Source: a virus. Taken from it: a stretch of 42,068 bases of DNA. A program made the translations under genes and the position numbers. Below the pieces are notes generated by a model. It did not search any database and had not been told where the DNA came from. It saw only the letters and a list, made by a program, of their open reading frames with translations. The stretch lies in the IMG/VR virus record IMGVR_UViG_3300018469_000156, positions 1 to 42,068 of that record; one strand, written 5' to 3'. How positions within the stretch are numbered: position 1 is the stretch's first letter; every line of letters begins with the position of its first letter. Below, piece after piece: positions 29,014-37,766 of this stretch.

Positions 29014-29604
29014 TCAATAATCAGGAAATACTATACTGAGATTTACTAGCTGGCTCGTGTATTCGCAGAACAGGTCTCCGGGGAACCGGGCCTGTTGCTC
29101 CATGTTCGTGTATCGCCCCGCCGCCGGGCGGGCGCGGCCGACGAACATACCTTCCGCGGGAAGCGTCAGGATGCGGCGCGCGCCGACCTCGCTCGAGGCG
29201 GCGTCGCGGGTGACGCGCGGTTGCTGGCAGAACCCGAACCAGATCAGCCGCGGCGTCGATATCGTGGCCCAGGCGCCATCGAACAGTTGGATCGACACCG
29301 CAACGACGCGACCTTGCACGATGTCGGTGTCGTCGATCGCTTTCGCGAGCAGATCGGCCGGCGAGTCGGCCACGCCGCTGAGCGTGAACGTGACCTGATT
29401 GGCCTGCGTACCGCGCGCTTCTTCCAGCCCCTCGATGTTGCCGACGTCGCCGCAGCCGATATAGGTTTTGCCGGCAAAGGTGCGGTTGCCGTGCCCATTC
29501 CACAGATACGTCGGCGCGCCGACCCAATCAAAGTCGACGAGCAGGCCCATGCGGACTGTCGTCTCCGAGAGAACGGCAATCTCTTCAGGCGAAAAAAGCG
29601 GCAT
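29014..29604 (-). CDS. Distal tail protein, DUF2163/GTA-like
   Basis: A 196-residue protein. The pattern VRMGLLVDFDWVGAPTYLWN, then GNRTFAGKTYIGCGDVGNI and the beta-rich rest (LIWFGFCQQPRVTRD, GDLFCEYTSQLVN) is that of distal-tail proteins in phages and GTA-like elements of Alphaproteobacteria. It would form the ring below the tail tube together with the product of 29608-30195. ATG 29604, three bases past the upstream stop; two Cys near the end. Confidence 0.7.
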   Translation of the reverse strand: MPLFSPEEIAVLSETTVRMGLLVDFDWVGAPTYLWNGHGNRTFAGKTYIGCGDVGNIEGLEEARGTQANQVTFTLSGVADSPADLLAKAIDDTDIVQGRVVAVSIQLFDGAWATISTPRLIWFGFCQQPRVTRDAASSEVGARRILTLPAEGMFVGRARPAAGRYTNMEQQARFPGDLFCEYTSQLVNLSIVFPDY

Positions 29605-29607
29605 GGG

Positions 29608-30195
29608 CTAGCTGGGGTCTTCCAGAAATTTCACCGCGCCGGTGGCGAAGCGGCCGGGCGTGATGGTGAGGCTCATCTCGTCATCGCTCGCCAACCGGCA
29701 CTTGCAGTAGGGCTGCAAGAAATTCAACGCGACGGCGTCGGGGTAGGCATCGCGCAGCGGCGGTCGGATGTGGCAGAGATAATCGTCGCCGGCGCTCGAC
29801 TCGATCCACCAGATGCGGTGCAGCCGGGCCTCGCCGACCGAGAAATGCCGCCCGTTTTTTACCGTGTCGCCGACCCGCCGGACGGTGACGATGGTCTGGC
29901 CGGCGGCGGTGGCGCCGACCAGGCTGCCGGGAGTTGCCCCGTCGGTATCGCCGACCAGCGGCACGTATATCGGATTAGCCGCGCCGTCGAGAGAGGCCTC
30001 GACCGCATCCCACGACGCGAGCTCGTGCTCGGTCGATATCAGGATGCCATCGTATTCGATGACCCAGATATGCGCGTTCGTCGAGACGCGCTGCGTGAAG
30101 CCGGACGCCGACGTTGTCCCGGCCGTGGTTCGCGCCCGCAGCCGGCGGATGACGTCGCGCGGGCGCAGTACTGTGTGCGGCCAGGAATCGGTCAC
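29608..30195 (-). CDS. Distal tail protein, 195 aa, GTG start
   Basis: Beta-rich (PHTVLRPRDVIRRLRARTTA, NAHIWVIEYDGILISTEHEL, ARLHRIWWIESSAGDDYLCH) and between tape measure and DUF2163-like genes, as is usual for distal-tail proteins of GTA-type tails. The start GTG 30195 overlaps the tape-measure stop as GTGA; the longer frame to 30942 is antisense-phase background. No precise family can be named. Confidence 0.65.
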   Translation of the reverse strand: MTDSWPHTVLRPRDVIRRLRARTTAGTTSASGFTQRVSTNAHIWVIEYDGILISTEHELASWDAVEASLDGAANPIYVPLVGDTDGATPGSLVGATAAGQTIVTVRRVGDTVKNGRHFSVGEARLHRIWWIESSAGDDYLCHIRPPLRDAYPDAVALNFLQPYCKCRLASDDEMSLTITPGRFATGAVKFLEDPS

Positions 30196-32288
30196 AGTTG
30201 ACGGTCCCGTGCCTGCGCCGACATCGAGCCGAAATTGCGGGCCGTCCGCTTCTGCGACTCCAGCACCGCCACATTCACGATCTGCCCCGACGCGGTGACG
30301 ATGCGCTGGTCGGCGACGCCGGCGACCCAGCCTTCCGACGGATTGAGGTTGATGTTGATGACTTCGCCGCCGCCGCGGCCGACGTGGTTCTGGCGAGTGA
30401 CATCGACCATCTCGCCGGGGGACGCCCTGAACGCCACCATTTGGCTGTCGATCGACCCGGCGCCACCGACGCGGAAGCTGCCGCCGGATGCCATCCCCGG
30501 ATAGCCGAGCCCGCCGGTGGCCGCGAGCCCCGTGCCGCCGGCGCCGCCGATCCTGAACATCCCGCCGAGCGCCGTCGTGAGGATGCCGCCCAGCCCGCCG
30601 CCGCCCTCCGGCCCCTCCATGATCATCTTGAAGGCGCGGCTGGCGAGCATCTTGCCGAAGTCCCGCATCAAGGATGAGAGCGCGTTCTTGAACCGGAACG
30701 TCCCCTCGATGACGCTGTCGAAGATGTTGGAGAACGAGCTTTCGATCACGCTGCCGAAATCCCGCACGCCTTCTTTCAGCCGGTCGAATACCGACTTCGC
30801 CTTCTGGTGGTCGATCGCCTCCATCTTCGTGAGGTGGCGTTCGTGCTCTTGCGCCACGGTGTCGTCGATCTTCTGCTGCGCCTCGCGATCGCCTTCGGCC
30901 GCCTCGCGCTTCCTGGCGTAGTACTCTTGGTCCGCGGTCCACTTCTGCGCCACCAGATCGCGTTCGAGCTGGATCGCCTCGGTGGCGCTGATCTTTTCGA
31001 GATCGAGTTGCTGGGAGATGCGCTGTTTGTTGCGGTCAAATTCGAGATCACGAATCTCTTGCGCCTGCTCAAGCTGTGCGAGTTCCTCTTCGCGCACCTC
31101 TCGGATGTGATCGGCAAAGGCGTCGTAGTCGCTGTCGTCAGCCGCGGTCGCGCTTTTACCGCCGCCGCCGCCGCCTTTCCTGACGATGCCGGCTTTGGGC
31201 TTAACCTGTCCCTTATTGGCGCCCGGCTTCTCGGGAGGCACATCACTTGGCTTGGCCGCCGGTGGGCCGGGATATGTTATGTCTGATGGTATCGGGGCCA
31301 CCGTCACGGGCGTCCCGCCCTTGCCTGCGGTTTTGTCCGCTTCCTTCTGGGCTGCCTCGGCTTCTTTAACCGTCAGCAGCGGTTCCAGCCCCAAAGCGGC
31401 GCGCGTTGCCGCCGCCGCCCGCTTGGGCGCCTCGTCCAGCCACTTCGCCAGGGCATCCAGGTCATCCAGATATCCGACCAGCGTCTCGATGGGGCCGAGC
31501 AGACCGTCGGCTCGTTCCTCGCCTACACGGAGCTGCCGGGCGAAGAGCCCCATGCTTTCGGCCGCTTTGACGAGGTGCGGTTGCAGGAGCACGAAGGCGC
31601 GATTAACGAGACCTTGTATCGAAACCGTCGTCTCTTTGAACTGTGCGTTGAGTTCGGCCCCTGACCTTTTAGCCTCTTCGGCGGCCGGGTCTAATGCTTT
31701 GAATTTCGCGATGTGCTCATCAACGGCCTTACTGCCGCCTTGCAGGATCTCGATCACGCTCGCAAAGCTCTTGCCGAGAAGCGCCTGGAAAACGCGCGTT
31801 TTTTCGCCGCTGTCCCGATATGCGTTCCACCGATCCGCCAGCAGCTTGAGTTGGGCGGTCGTGTCACTGCCGACGCGATTGAGATCCTGCATGGTGATGC
31901 CGATCGCGGCGAAATTGTCTTTCGCGCCTTCCGCACCACCGCGGGCATCCTGCACGGCGGCGTTCATTCTCGTCATGCCGGCGGTCGCTTCGGCCAGCGA
32001 GCCGGTGGCGAGTGTAAAAGCGCCTTGCAGCTCGACGACTTTTTCGAGCGTTGTCCCTAGTGTCAGCGCGAGGTCTTCGGCTTCATCGCCGGCCGCCGCC
32101 ATCGATTGCGCCCAGCCGAGCACCTGTCTGCCGGCCTCGACTACGGCAAGTCCCTTAATTGCCGAAAAGGCGGTGGTTGCGTTCTTGCTGAAGGTTTGGA
32201 GTTTGCGGTCGACTTGGCGCAATGCCTGGTCAAACGACGCCGTCTGCATGCCCAGCGAGATAAACAGATTGCCGAGTTCGCTAGCCAA
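30192..32288 (-). CDS. Tape measure protein, 698 aa
   Basis: The N-terminus (GNLFISLGMQTASFDQALRQ then DRKLQTFSKNATTAF) is typical of tape measure proteins. Long helical stretches follow, with a Lys/Pro/Gly-rich linker at about 320-380 and a charged coiled coil at about 395-500 (RKREAAEGDREAQQKIDD). A Gly-rich C-terminal part comes last (GGGLGGILTTALGG, MASGGSFRVGGAGS). It sets tail length and is ejected with DNA; at about 0.15 nm per residue the tail would be near 100 nm, a siphovirus. The start is TTG 32288 with GGAG nine bases upstream. Confidence 0.9.
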   Translation of the reverse strand: MASELGNLFISLGMQTASFDQALRQVDRKLQTFSKNATTAFSAIKGLAVVEAGRQVLGWAQSMAAAGDEAEDLALTLGTTLEKVVELQGAFTLATGSLAEATAGMTRMNAAVQDARGGAEGAKDNFAAIGITMQDLNRVGSDTTAQLKLLADRWNAYRDSGEKTRVFQALLGKSFASVIEILQGGSKAVDEHIAKFKALDPAAEEAKRSGAELNAQFKETTVSIQGLVNRAFVLLQPHLVKAAESMGLFARQLRVGEERADGLLGPIETLVGYLDDLDALAKWLDEAPKRAAAATRAALGLEPLLTVKEAEAAQKEADKTAGKGGTPVTVAPIPSDITYPGPPAAKPSDVPPEKPGANKGQVKPKAGIVRKGGGGGGKSATAADDSDYDAFADHIREVREEELAQLEQAQEIRDLEFDRNKQRISQQLDLEKISATEAIQLERDLVAQKWTADQEYYARKREAAEGDREAQQKIDDTVAQEHERHLTKMEAIDHQKAKSVFDRLKEGVRDFGSVIESSFSNIFDSVIEGTFRFKNALSSLMRDFGKMLASRAFKMIMEGPEGGGGLGGILTTALGGMFRIGGAGGTGLAATGGLGYPGMASGGSFRVGGAGSIDSQMVAFRASPGEMVDVTRQNHVGRGGGEVININLNPSEGWVAGVADQRIVTASGQIVNVAVLESQKRTARNFGSMSAQARDRQL

Positions 32289-32294
32289 TGAGGA

Positions 32295-32552
32295 TCACTC
32301 CGGGGAGGGTCGGCGTTCGACGGTACCGCCGAACAGGGCGTTAAGGCGCCGGGCGACGGCGATCTGTTGTTCGGGCGTCTGGGCCGGGCGGTGCGCCGCG
32401 CCGCGGGCGCCGGTCTCGGGATCTTGCATCAGGCGGGAGAGCGGCGGCGGGCGGCGCATATTACTGAGCGTGGCACTGTGCCAGGCGAGCCACGCGCGAT
32501 GGTTCTGATCGACCCGAGCCCGCACCGCCGCGGCATCGAAGTGCCATTGCAC
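32295..32552 (-). CDS. Tail assembly chaperone, downstream (T-like) part, expected from a -1 frameshift
   Basis: The only start codon in this frame is GTG 32552, but the frame is open upstream to 32765 and already looks coding there: HLRYWLALGYDEALFW just before the GTG is the classic beginning of the tail-chaperone domain. No ATG, GTG or TTG precedes it. The frame is -1 to the upstream chaperone gene (32594-32980), which it overlaps. The domain is therefore probably made as a fused product by ribosomal frameshifting, as in lambda G-GT. No canonical slippery heptamer is in the right phase. Confidence 0.7.
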   Translation of the reverse strand: MQWHFDAAAVRARVDQNHRAWLAWHSATLSNMRRPPPLSRLMQDPETGARGAAHRPAQTPEQQIAVARRLNALFGGTVERRPSPE

Positions 32553-32593
32553 CTCTCGCGGCGTGCAGCGCCAGAACAGCGCCTCGTCGTAGC

Positions 32594-32980
32594 CTAGGGC
32601 GAGCCAGTAACGGAGGTGGCTTTCCCAATCGCCGGCACCCTGGCCGGCTTCGGAGGGCGCGAGCCGTTGGTGTCCTTCGGCTCCGGTGTCGCCCGCGTAT
32701 GCGAGGTGACGAGCAGCTCGACGGCGTGCGCGATGGTGAGCTCGTCGATCATCGCGCCGGCTTCCTCAGCGGATATCTCGGCACCGACAACGGCGCGGCG
32801 AAACACCGTGCGAATGACGTTCATCGTCGGGTTTTCGACGCAGCGGGCAATGATCTCCTGAAAACTCAGGCCGAGTTCGTCCTCGAGACCGCAGATTTCA
32901 TTGACCCCGAATCGAAGGATGCGCTCCTGGCCGCATGCGGTGAAGCCGACCTCGCCCCGCAACGGATTGGCAGCAGGCAT
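32594..32980 (-). CDS. Tail assembly chaperone, GTA gp10-like, 128 aa
   Basis: Begins MPAANPLRGEV, then FGVNEICGLEDELGLSFQEI and a middle helical part (VIRTVFRRAVVG, EAGAMIDELTIAHAVEL). This is the family of GTA-gp10-like tail chaperones that hold the tape measure before tube assembly. The C-terminus is basic and Pro-rich. ATG 32980 is chosen over a longer frame (33097) that overlaps the tail-tube gene. Probable upstream partner of the -1 frame at 32295-32765. Confidence 0.75.
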   Translation of the reverse strand: MPAANPLRGEVGFTACGQERILRFGVNEICGLEDELGLSFQEIIARCVENPTMNVIRTVFRRAVVGAEISAEEAGAMIDELTIAHAVELLVTSHTRATPEPKDTNGSRPPKPARVPAIGKATSVTGSP

Positions 32981-32985
32981 GATCT

Positions 32986-33408
32986 CTAACCAAAAAACGC
33001 CGGCTTGCCGGTCAGCTTGAAGTTCGCCGTGGCGGACATCTTGTCGTCGAGCGGTGCGTCGAACTCGTGGCTGGCACAGAACGCCGACATGCTCCACGCC
33101 TCGCCGCCCGGCCAGGTGATGCGGATATTGCCGGGCACGTCGGCGTCGAACAGCGCACGGATCGCGTCCTCGTCGGCACCGCCGGGGACGAAATTCATCG
33201 TCACGGTCACCTCGCCGGGGTCCTTCAGCCCTCCCACAAATTCCCGGTAACGCTCGGGCGATGCCATATGCGTGGCGTCGACCGAGTCCTTGGTCATGTT
33301 CGGCCCAGTCAACGCGGTGACCTCGGCCAGCGCCCTGAAAACCTCGGGAGCGCCGCCGTCGCCGATGGCAAAGATTGAGCCATGACCAATTTTCGCGCCG
33401 GTTGCCAT
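32986..33408 (-). CDS. Major tail tube protein, 140 aa
   Basis: The pattern FRALAEVTALTGPNMTKDSV then DATHMASPERYREFVGGLKD, GEVTVTMNFVPG and a beta-rich end (ITWPGGEAWSMSAFCASHEF, SATANFKLTGKPAF) is that of lambda V/GTA-like tail tube proteins. They stack as hexameric rings to form the tail. ATG 33408 follows a perfect AAGGAGG site. It lies between DUF3168 and chaperone genes, as in most siphophages. Confidence 0.85.
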   Translation of the reverse strand: MATGAKIGHGSIFAIGDGGAPEVFRALAEVTALTGPNMTKDSVDATHMASPERYREFVGGLKDPGEVTVTMNFVPGGADEDAIRALFDADVPGNIRITWPGGEAWSMSAFCASHEFDAPLDDKMSATANFKLTGKPAFFG

Positions 33409-33418
33409 TGCTGCCTCC

Positions 33419-33814
33419 TTATTCGGTGTGCCAGACGATGAAGTCCATCGATACCCGATGAATCTGCTCGTTGGGCGGCGAGCCGGGCTCCGAAAGATCC
33501 TGCTCCAATTCGAGGAAGGCGCCCTGGATCTCGACGCCGTCGAGCTCCGCGCGCAGCCCGCCGAGGGCATGATTGACCGCCCGACCCGTGGCGGTCGCGT
33601 CCTTGTTCGATCGCGCCCAGCAATCGACCTGCACGCGCGCCTCCACGACGCCCGACGGCGCCGTCATCGCGTAGTTTCGCCTACCGCTGATCTGGTGCAG
33701 CACAATCGCCGGGAACTCGCCCTTGCGCTCGCGCACCACCCAGGTGACGCGCGGGCCGACCAGCGCGGCGATGCCGGCGTCGGCCATCAGATAGGCGCGG
33801 AGCTGTTCTTTCAT
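33419..33814 (-). CDS. DUF3168 tail completion protein, 131 aa
   Basis: MKEQLRAYLMADAGIAALVG, then PAIVLHQISG and the strand ARVQVDCWARSNKDAT are signatures of the DUF3168 family (tail terminator/completion, GTA gp8-like). It caps the tail tube and joins it to the head. The ATG at 33814 overlaps the stop of the HK97 gp10-like gene as ATGA. The gene ends with TAA ten bases before the tail-tube start. Confidence 0.85.
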   Translation of the reverse strand: MKEQLRAYLMADAGIAALVGPRVTWVVRERKGEFPAIVLHQISGRRNYAMTAPSGVVEARVQVDCWARSNKDATATGRAVNHALGGLRAELDGVEIQGAFLELEQDLSEPGSPPNEQIHRVSMDFIVWHTE

Positions 33815-34311
33815 CGCTTGCGGCGTTTCGCCGAGCGCGCCGCGGCCTTCTGGATCTCGGCCCAGAGATCCTTGGCGAGTCCGTCGAGCGTGCCGTGCTT
33901 CAGTGCATCCCAACTGCTACGCATGTACGGCACCGGCTGCGGATTATTGATCGAACCGAACTCGACCATGTGCGCTTGCGGCAGGCGCGGCGTCACGACG
34001 AACACCTCGGCCGGCGTGCCGCCCGCGGCCTTGGCGGCGGCGCGCCCGGCCTTGCCGCCGCCAGCGCCGGCGAAGGCGCGCGCCGCGGCGGTTCGATGCC
34101 CGCGCGGCCGCTTGGTCGTGGCGATGATGCCGGCCTTCAGCGCGCCCGACCGCACCGGCACTTTGGCCTTTGCGGCGTCGCGGATCGGCTCGGCCCGCTG
34201 CATCAACACTCGTTGCTGGACCCGCCGAGCCGTCGATTTCGACAAATTCTTGAGCGCGGCCTCGATCTCTTTCAGCCCATCGATGCGGACGGTGATGCCA
34301 CCCGCTGCCAT
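33811..34311 (-). CDS. HK97 gp10-like tail/neck protein, 166 aa
   Basis: ITVRIDGLKEIEAALKNLSK, then VPVRSGALKAGIIATTKR and a C-terminal HMVEFGSINNPQPVPYMRSS pattern match the HK97 gp10 family of tail completion proteins. An Ala/Gly/Lys-rich insertion (about residues 78-100) separates the halves. It is basic, with a Lys/Arg tail. ATG 34311 is ATGA-coupled to the head-closure gene. Confidence 0.85.
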   Translation of the reverse strand: MAAGGITVRIDGLKEIEAALKNLSKSTARRVQQRVLMQRAEPIRDAAKAKVPVRSGALKAGIIATTKRPRGHRTAAARAFAGAGGGKAGRAAAKAAGGTPAEVFVVTPRLPQAHMVEFGSINNPQPVPYMRSSWDALKHGTLDGLAKDLWAEIQKAAARSAKRRKR

Positions 34312-34643
34312 CAGTCCGTCCTCGCCGCTGCGGTAATTTCGATCCCCTCGCGCCGCCCGATTTCCTTGATCGCGGTGATGTCGAACTCGCGCCCCTCGAA
34401 AACGAGGCGGTCGCGCGGCGTCAGGTCGAGCCAGCGGCGCGACCAGCGTATCTGGAAGCGGCCAGTCACCGTCGAGCCGACCTCCATCGCGGCGATCCGC
34501 TCGCTGTCGCGGATGTCCTGCTTGCCGGCCCAGACGATCGCCAGGTCGCGCCACTGCGGGATCGCCTCGCCGAAATCATTCGTCACCGTCTCGCAACGGC
34601 GCAGCGTCACCCGGCCGGCGCCGAATGTCCCGGCGGGGGTCAC
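34311..34643 (-). CDS. Head closure (head-tail joining) protein, 110 aa
   Basis: The sequence RCETVTNDFGEAIPQWRDLA, IVWAGKQDIRDSERIAAMEV and WLDLTPRDRLVFEGREFDIT matches the SPP1 gp16/HK97 gp7-like head-closure family, a small beta-barrel ring below the connector. The start is GTG 34643, overlapping the connector stop as GTGA. Position between connector and gp10-like genes agrees. Confidence 0.85.
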   Translation of the reverse strand: MTPAGTFGAGRVTLRRCETVTNDFGEAIPQWRDLAIVWAGKQDIRDSERIAAMEVGSTVTGRFQIRWSRRWLDLTPRDRLVFEGREFDITAIKEIGRREGIEITAAARTD

Positions 34644-35221
34644 ATGCCGATCCTCGCGTGCCCGATCAGCAGCGCGTGGACCGCATACGGCACTTCGGCA
34701 TAGGTCCCCGCGGCCACCGCCTCACGCTGGGCGTACCAGTGCCCGACCAGCAGCAGCATGGCTTGCCGGATCGGCGCCGGCACCGCGGCTGGGGCATCGC
34801 CGGCGACAAACTCGACCGTCACCGCGTCGTCGCGCGCGACCGTTGCCGGCCAGGCGTCGCTCGTGGTGCGCGCGATGCGCGGCCCGAGCTCGGCGTGCAC
34901 CAGCCGATAGAGCGTGTCGCTCAAGAGCCGCGAGACGTTGCCAGCATCGTAGTAATTGATCGACGTCACCGATCGCACCGGCTGCAAGCCGAGCGGCAGG
35001 ATGATCGGGTCGGTGAACACCGGATAGAATTGCTGCCAGGATTGCGTGACGAGAGCGCGCGTCAGGATGCCGGTGCAGCCCTCGAAGTAGCCGGTCGCGG
35101 CGTCGATGTAGAGTTGCAGCGTCGGGTCTTCGTCGGTGTGGTCGATGCGCAGATGCGCGCGTACTTCAGCCAGGCTCACCGGCGATAACGCGGGAGCGGT
35201 GGTGCGAACCGGCGTCAGCAT
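34640..35221 (-). CDS. gp6-like head-tail connector protein, 193 aa
   Basis: SLAEVRAHLRIDHTDEDPTL, QLYIDAATGYFEGCTG and a C-terminal PIRQAMLLLVGHWYAQREAV are signatures of HK97 gp6-type connectors, which form a ring under the portal. A beta-rich insert in the middle (WQQFYPVFTDPIILPLGLQP, VRSVTSINYYD) is usual for the longer GTA-like members. ATG 35221 shares the ATGA with the collagen-like gene. Confidence 0.85.
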   Translation of the reverse strand: MLTPVRTTAPALSPVSLAEVRAHLRIDHTDEDPTLQLYIDAATGYFEGCTGILTRALVTQSWQQFYPVFTDPIILPLGLQPVRSVTSINYYDAGNVSRLLSDTLYRLVHAELGPRIARTTSDAWPATVARDDAVTVEFVAGDAPAAVPAPIRQAMLLLVGHWYAQREAVAAGTYAEVPYAVHALLIGHARIGM

Positions 35222-36123
35222 CAGGCGCTCCGGATCAGCAGCGGATAGAAGTCCGCGGTAAGGATCGAGCCGTCGGACAGCGTCAGCGTCAGAATGCCGG
35301 CATCATCGACGGCGAGGCTGCGCGGCGCCGGCCCCGGCAGAGCGGGATAGCCGCGCTCGCCATCGGCACCCCTTGGCCCCGGTGGGCCGGCGCGCCCGCT
35401 CCTGGCGAGCAATTGCCAGCCATCGCCGGGACAGGCGCCGGGAGCGTCGCACAGCGCGACAAAGGACGATCCGTCCCGCACAACCACATCGAGGCCTTCA
35501 TACGCTCCAGCGGCCTCCCACGCGCCCCGCACGCGAAATGAACGGCCATCGGCGCCATCGTTTCCGGCGGCGGCGAGACAGATCCAATCCTCGCCCGGCG
35601 GTTCGGTGCCGGTGTCGCGGATCGCCTGCCAGGTGGCGCCCCGGTGCGTCACGGCGGCGGCGGCGTAATGCACCCGCGCTTTCCACGGCGCGACGCTTGG
35701 CAAGTGCCCGACGGGACCCATTGGACCCGGCGGCCCGACGACGCTTTCGCCAGGGAGTCCAAAGGGTCCCGCCGGACCTGGGGGACCAATAACGCTCTCG
35801 CCATCGGCACCCTTTGGCCCTGGCGGTCCGATGATACTTTCCCCCGGTGGTCCCATTGGACCGGGCGAAGCGGCGAGGCGCGCTGCCTGATCGAGGATCA
35901 TCTGTTCCGCGGTGCGGAACCGCATCTCGAATTCGGCCCGCGCCGCACGCAATTCCGCGACCGCGGCGTCGGTGCGCAACTGCACCTCTCGCTCGACGCG
36001 GGCGGCGAAGTGCCCGAGCTCGTCTGCGAGGGCGTCGAGTTCGGCGTCAAGCCGTGCGCTGCTGGGCATTGAGGGTGCGGCGGAATCTGGCGGGCGTGCG
36101 GAGGGCGCGGTCGGTGTCTGCAT
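35221..36123 (-). CDS. Collagen-like repeat protein in the head gene cluster, 300 aa
   Basis: A coiled-coil stretch (about 25-80) is followed by Gly-X-Y collagen-like repeats (about 85-145: [20 protein letters not shown] and so on), a globular part with a carbohydrate-binding-like [20 protein letters not shown] motif, and a short second collagen stretch at about 255-272. Trimeric collagen-like phage proteins usually form fibres. Placed between portal and connector, this one may be a head or neck fibre. ATG 36123 has GAGGCCGAGG before it but overlaps portal by 77 bases; ATG 36069 is the alternative. Confidence 0.75.
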   Translation of the reverse strand: MQTPTAPSARPPDSAAPSMPSSARLDAELDALADELGHFAARVEREVQLRTDAAVAELRAARAEFEMRFRTAEQMILDQAARLAASPGPMGPPGESIIGPPGPKGADGESVIGPPGPAGPFGLPGESVVGPPGPMGPVGHLPSVAPWKARVHYAAAAVTHRGATWQAIRDTGTEPPGEDWICLAAAGNDGADGRSFRVRGAWEAAGAYEGLDVVVRDGSSFVALCDAPGACPGDGWQLLARSGRAGPPGPRGADGERGYPALPGPAPRSLAVDDAGILTLTLSDGSILTADFYPLLIRSA

Positions 36124-37459
36124 CCTCGGCCTCGTCCTCGCTGTCGGTATCGTTCGCGGGCACTGGTGCCGGCGCAGGCGTGGCCGGCGGCGGTTTCATG
36201 TCCGAGCCGTAGGACAACGGCACGACCTGCTGCTGCACCCTGGGCTCGGCGCCGACGCCGCCCGGCACGCGCCCGAGATCGACCAGCGCACGCGCCTCGT
36301 CGGGGCTGTAGATGCCGCCGATCACGGCCAACTGAAGCCCCTCCATCTGCTCCTTGAACGCGCTGCGCAGGAGGCCGCGCGTGTCCATTTCCAGCCACTC
36401 GTAAGGCAGCCCGCGCAACCCGAAAAACTGGCCGACGCCCTCCTCGAAATGGTTGAGGCAGAAGCCCAACCCGGAGGCGAGCCAGGAGGCGTAAAGGCTC
36501 TCGGTCGAGCTCACCGCCTGCGCGTTGAGGCCGAGGATCGGCAGCGGTATCCGGTACGCCAGCGCGATGTTTTCACCGCTCATCTTGAGCAATTCGGCGA
36601 GCTGCGCGTCGTGCGCCGACATCGTGACCGGCTTCGCTTTCAGGCCCCACGACAGCACCGGCGAGCGGCCGGCATTGTCGCCGGTCGTCTGCCGCTGGAA
36701 CTCATCGCCGAGCTCGCCCGCCTTGCCGGCCGGCAGGTTGGCGTCGGTCTCGAGAATAAACCGCGGCGTGGCGCTGTTGAGGTAGAGCCGCGCCTGTTGC
36801 GACAGCGCCGCGCCCGACAGCGCGAGATCGAGCGCCGCGGCCATGACCGGCGACACGCCTACCAGCGGATGCGTCGGGGTATGCAGGCGAAGGTGCAGCA
36901 CGTTGCGGGCCGGCTGCGGCTCGCCGAGGTTGACGCCGCGGGCCATGAGATAGCCGGCAAGATCGGCGTTGGCGGTCAGCGCGTAGTACACGCCGCCGCC
37001 GGGACGGTCGGAAAAGGCCGGCGTCCCTTTGTCCATCAGGTGCAGCGAGTCAATCTCGCCGCGGTTGTTGCGCAGTGCCAGCGCGTAGGCGTTGCCGTCG
37101 CTGTAGAGGCGTCGGATCAGGTTAAGCACCAGGTCCGAGATCGACGAGTAGTCGTTCGGGTCGCGCAAGACCCGTGCGAGATCCGAATTGGTGACCTGCT
37201 CCTTGCCGCCGTCCGGCAGCGCCCGCCAGTGCGCGCCGGGGAGGCTCGCCGTGGTCTGGCTGTAGCTGGCGACGCACGCCTCGACCATCGCCGAGGCGCC
37301 CGTGTAAGAGCGCACGTCCTCGCCGCGCTGCCAGTAATTCCACGGCGTGCCGGCCGGGAGCCAACCGTTCGATAAGAGGTATGGCCCCGGACGGTACTGC
37401 CCCTCGAGCGGCGCCGCGCGGCGCAGCGGCGCGAGCATGGTTTGCAGCCAGGAGTACAT
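36047..37459 (-). CDS. Portal protein, HK97 family, 470 aa
   Basis: The core sequence [60 protein letters not shown] and [11 protein letters not shown] is typical of the phage_portal (HK97/lambda-like) family. It forms the dodecameric DNA channel at one vertex. The acidic, Pro-rich C-terminus (about 410-470) is outside the core. ATG 37459 is ATGA-coupled to the Pro-rich gene. It lies downstream of the capsid gene, contrary to the usual order. Confidence 0.9.
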   Translation of the reverse strand: MYSWLQTMLAPLRRAAPLEGQYRPGPYLLSNGWLPAGTPWNYWQRGEDVRSYTGASAMVEACVASYSQTTASLPGAHWRALPDGGKEQVTNSDLARVLRDPNDYSSISDLVLNLIRRLYSDGNAYALALRNNRGEIDSLHLMDKGTPAFSDRPGGGVYYALTANADLAGYLMARGVNLGEPQPARNVLHLRLHTPTHPLVGVSPVMAAALDLALSGAALSQQARLYLNSATPRFILETDANLPAGKAGELGDEFQRQTTGDNAGRSPVLSWGLKAKPVTMSAHDAQLAELLKMSGENIALAYRIPLPILGLNAQAVSSTESLYASWLASGLGFCLNHFEEGVGQFFGLRGLPYEWLEMDTRGLLRSAFKEQMEGLQLAVIGGIYSPDEARALVDLGRVPGGVGAEPRVQQQVVPLSYGSDMKPPPATPAPAPVPANDTDSEDEAEDADTDRALRTPARFRRTLNAQQRTA

Positions 37460-37755
37460 CAGCGGGTGGGGTATCCGGGGCCGCGTTGCGCTTCCATCGA
37501 CCGGCGCTCTTCCTCCCGCTTGGATTCCGGCTCCGGCCGGCGCTTCACCCGTTGCCCTTCGGGCGCCCCGGCGTCGTACTCGCCGGTCTTGATCGCGTCG
37601 GCCTCCTCCTGCGTCGGGGTCGGCGGCGGCGGCGGTGCGTTCGGGTCGACAGTGTGCGGCCCCGGTTCCGGCGGCGCGTTCGGGTCGGTGTTGGGCGCCG
37701 GCGCCGGCCGCGGCGTCGGTTGCGGTTGCGGCGTGGGATTGGTGGTGACGGCCAT
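37459..37755 (-). CDS. Pro-rich low-complexity protein, 98 aa
   Basis: The N-terminal half is almost only Pro, Thr, Asn and Ala (TPQPQPTPRPAPAPNTDPNA). The C-terminal half is charged (QRVKRRPEPESKREEERR). No fold is expected; it may be a linker, a decoration-binding or scaffold-like protein. AAGGAGA precedes the ATG at 37755. Its stop overlaps the portal start. No family recognised. Confidence 0.55.
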   Translation of the reverse strand: MAVTTNPTPQPQPTPRPAPAPNTDPNAPPEPGPHTVDPNAPPPPPTPTQEEADAIKTGEYDAGAPEGQRVKRRPEPESKREEERRSMEAQRGPGYPTR

Positions 37756-37766
37756 GCTGGTTCTCC

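Noticed and set aside
29608-30942. A 444-aa gene downstream of the tape measure
   Set aside because: The upstream part overlaps the tape measure in another phase and is low-complexity Arg/Gly. GTG 30195 with a GTGA overlap is the better start.
32620-32626. GGGAAAG as a classic slippery heptamer
   Set aside because: The zero-frame codons are GGG AAA, so the heptamer is out of phase for -1 slippage by the usual rule.
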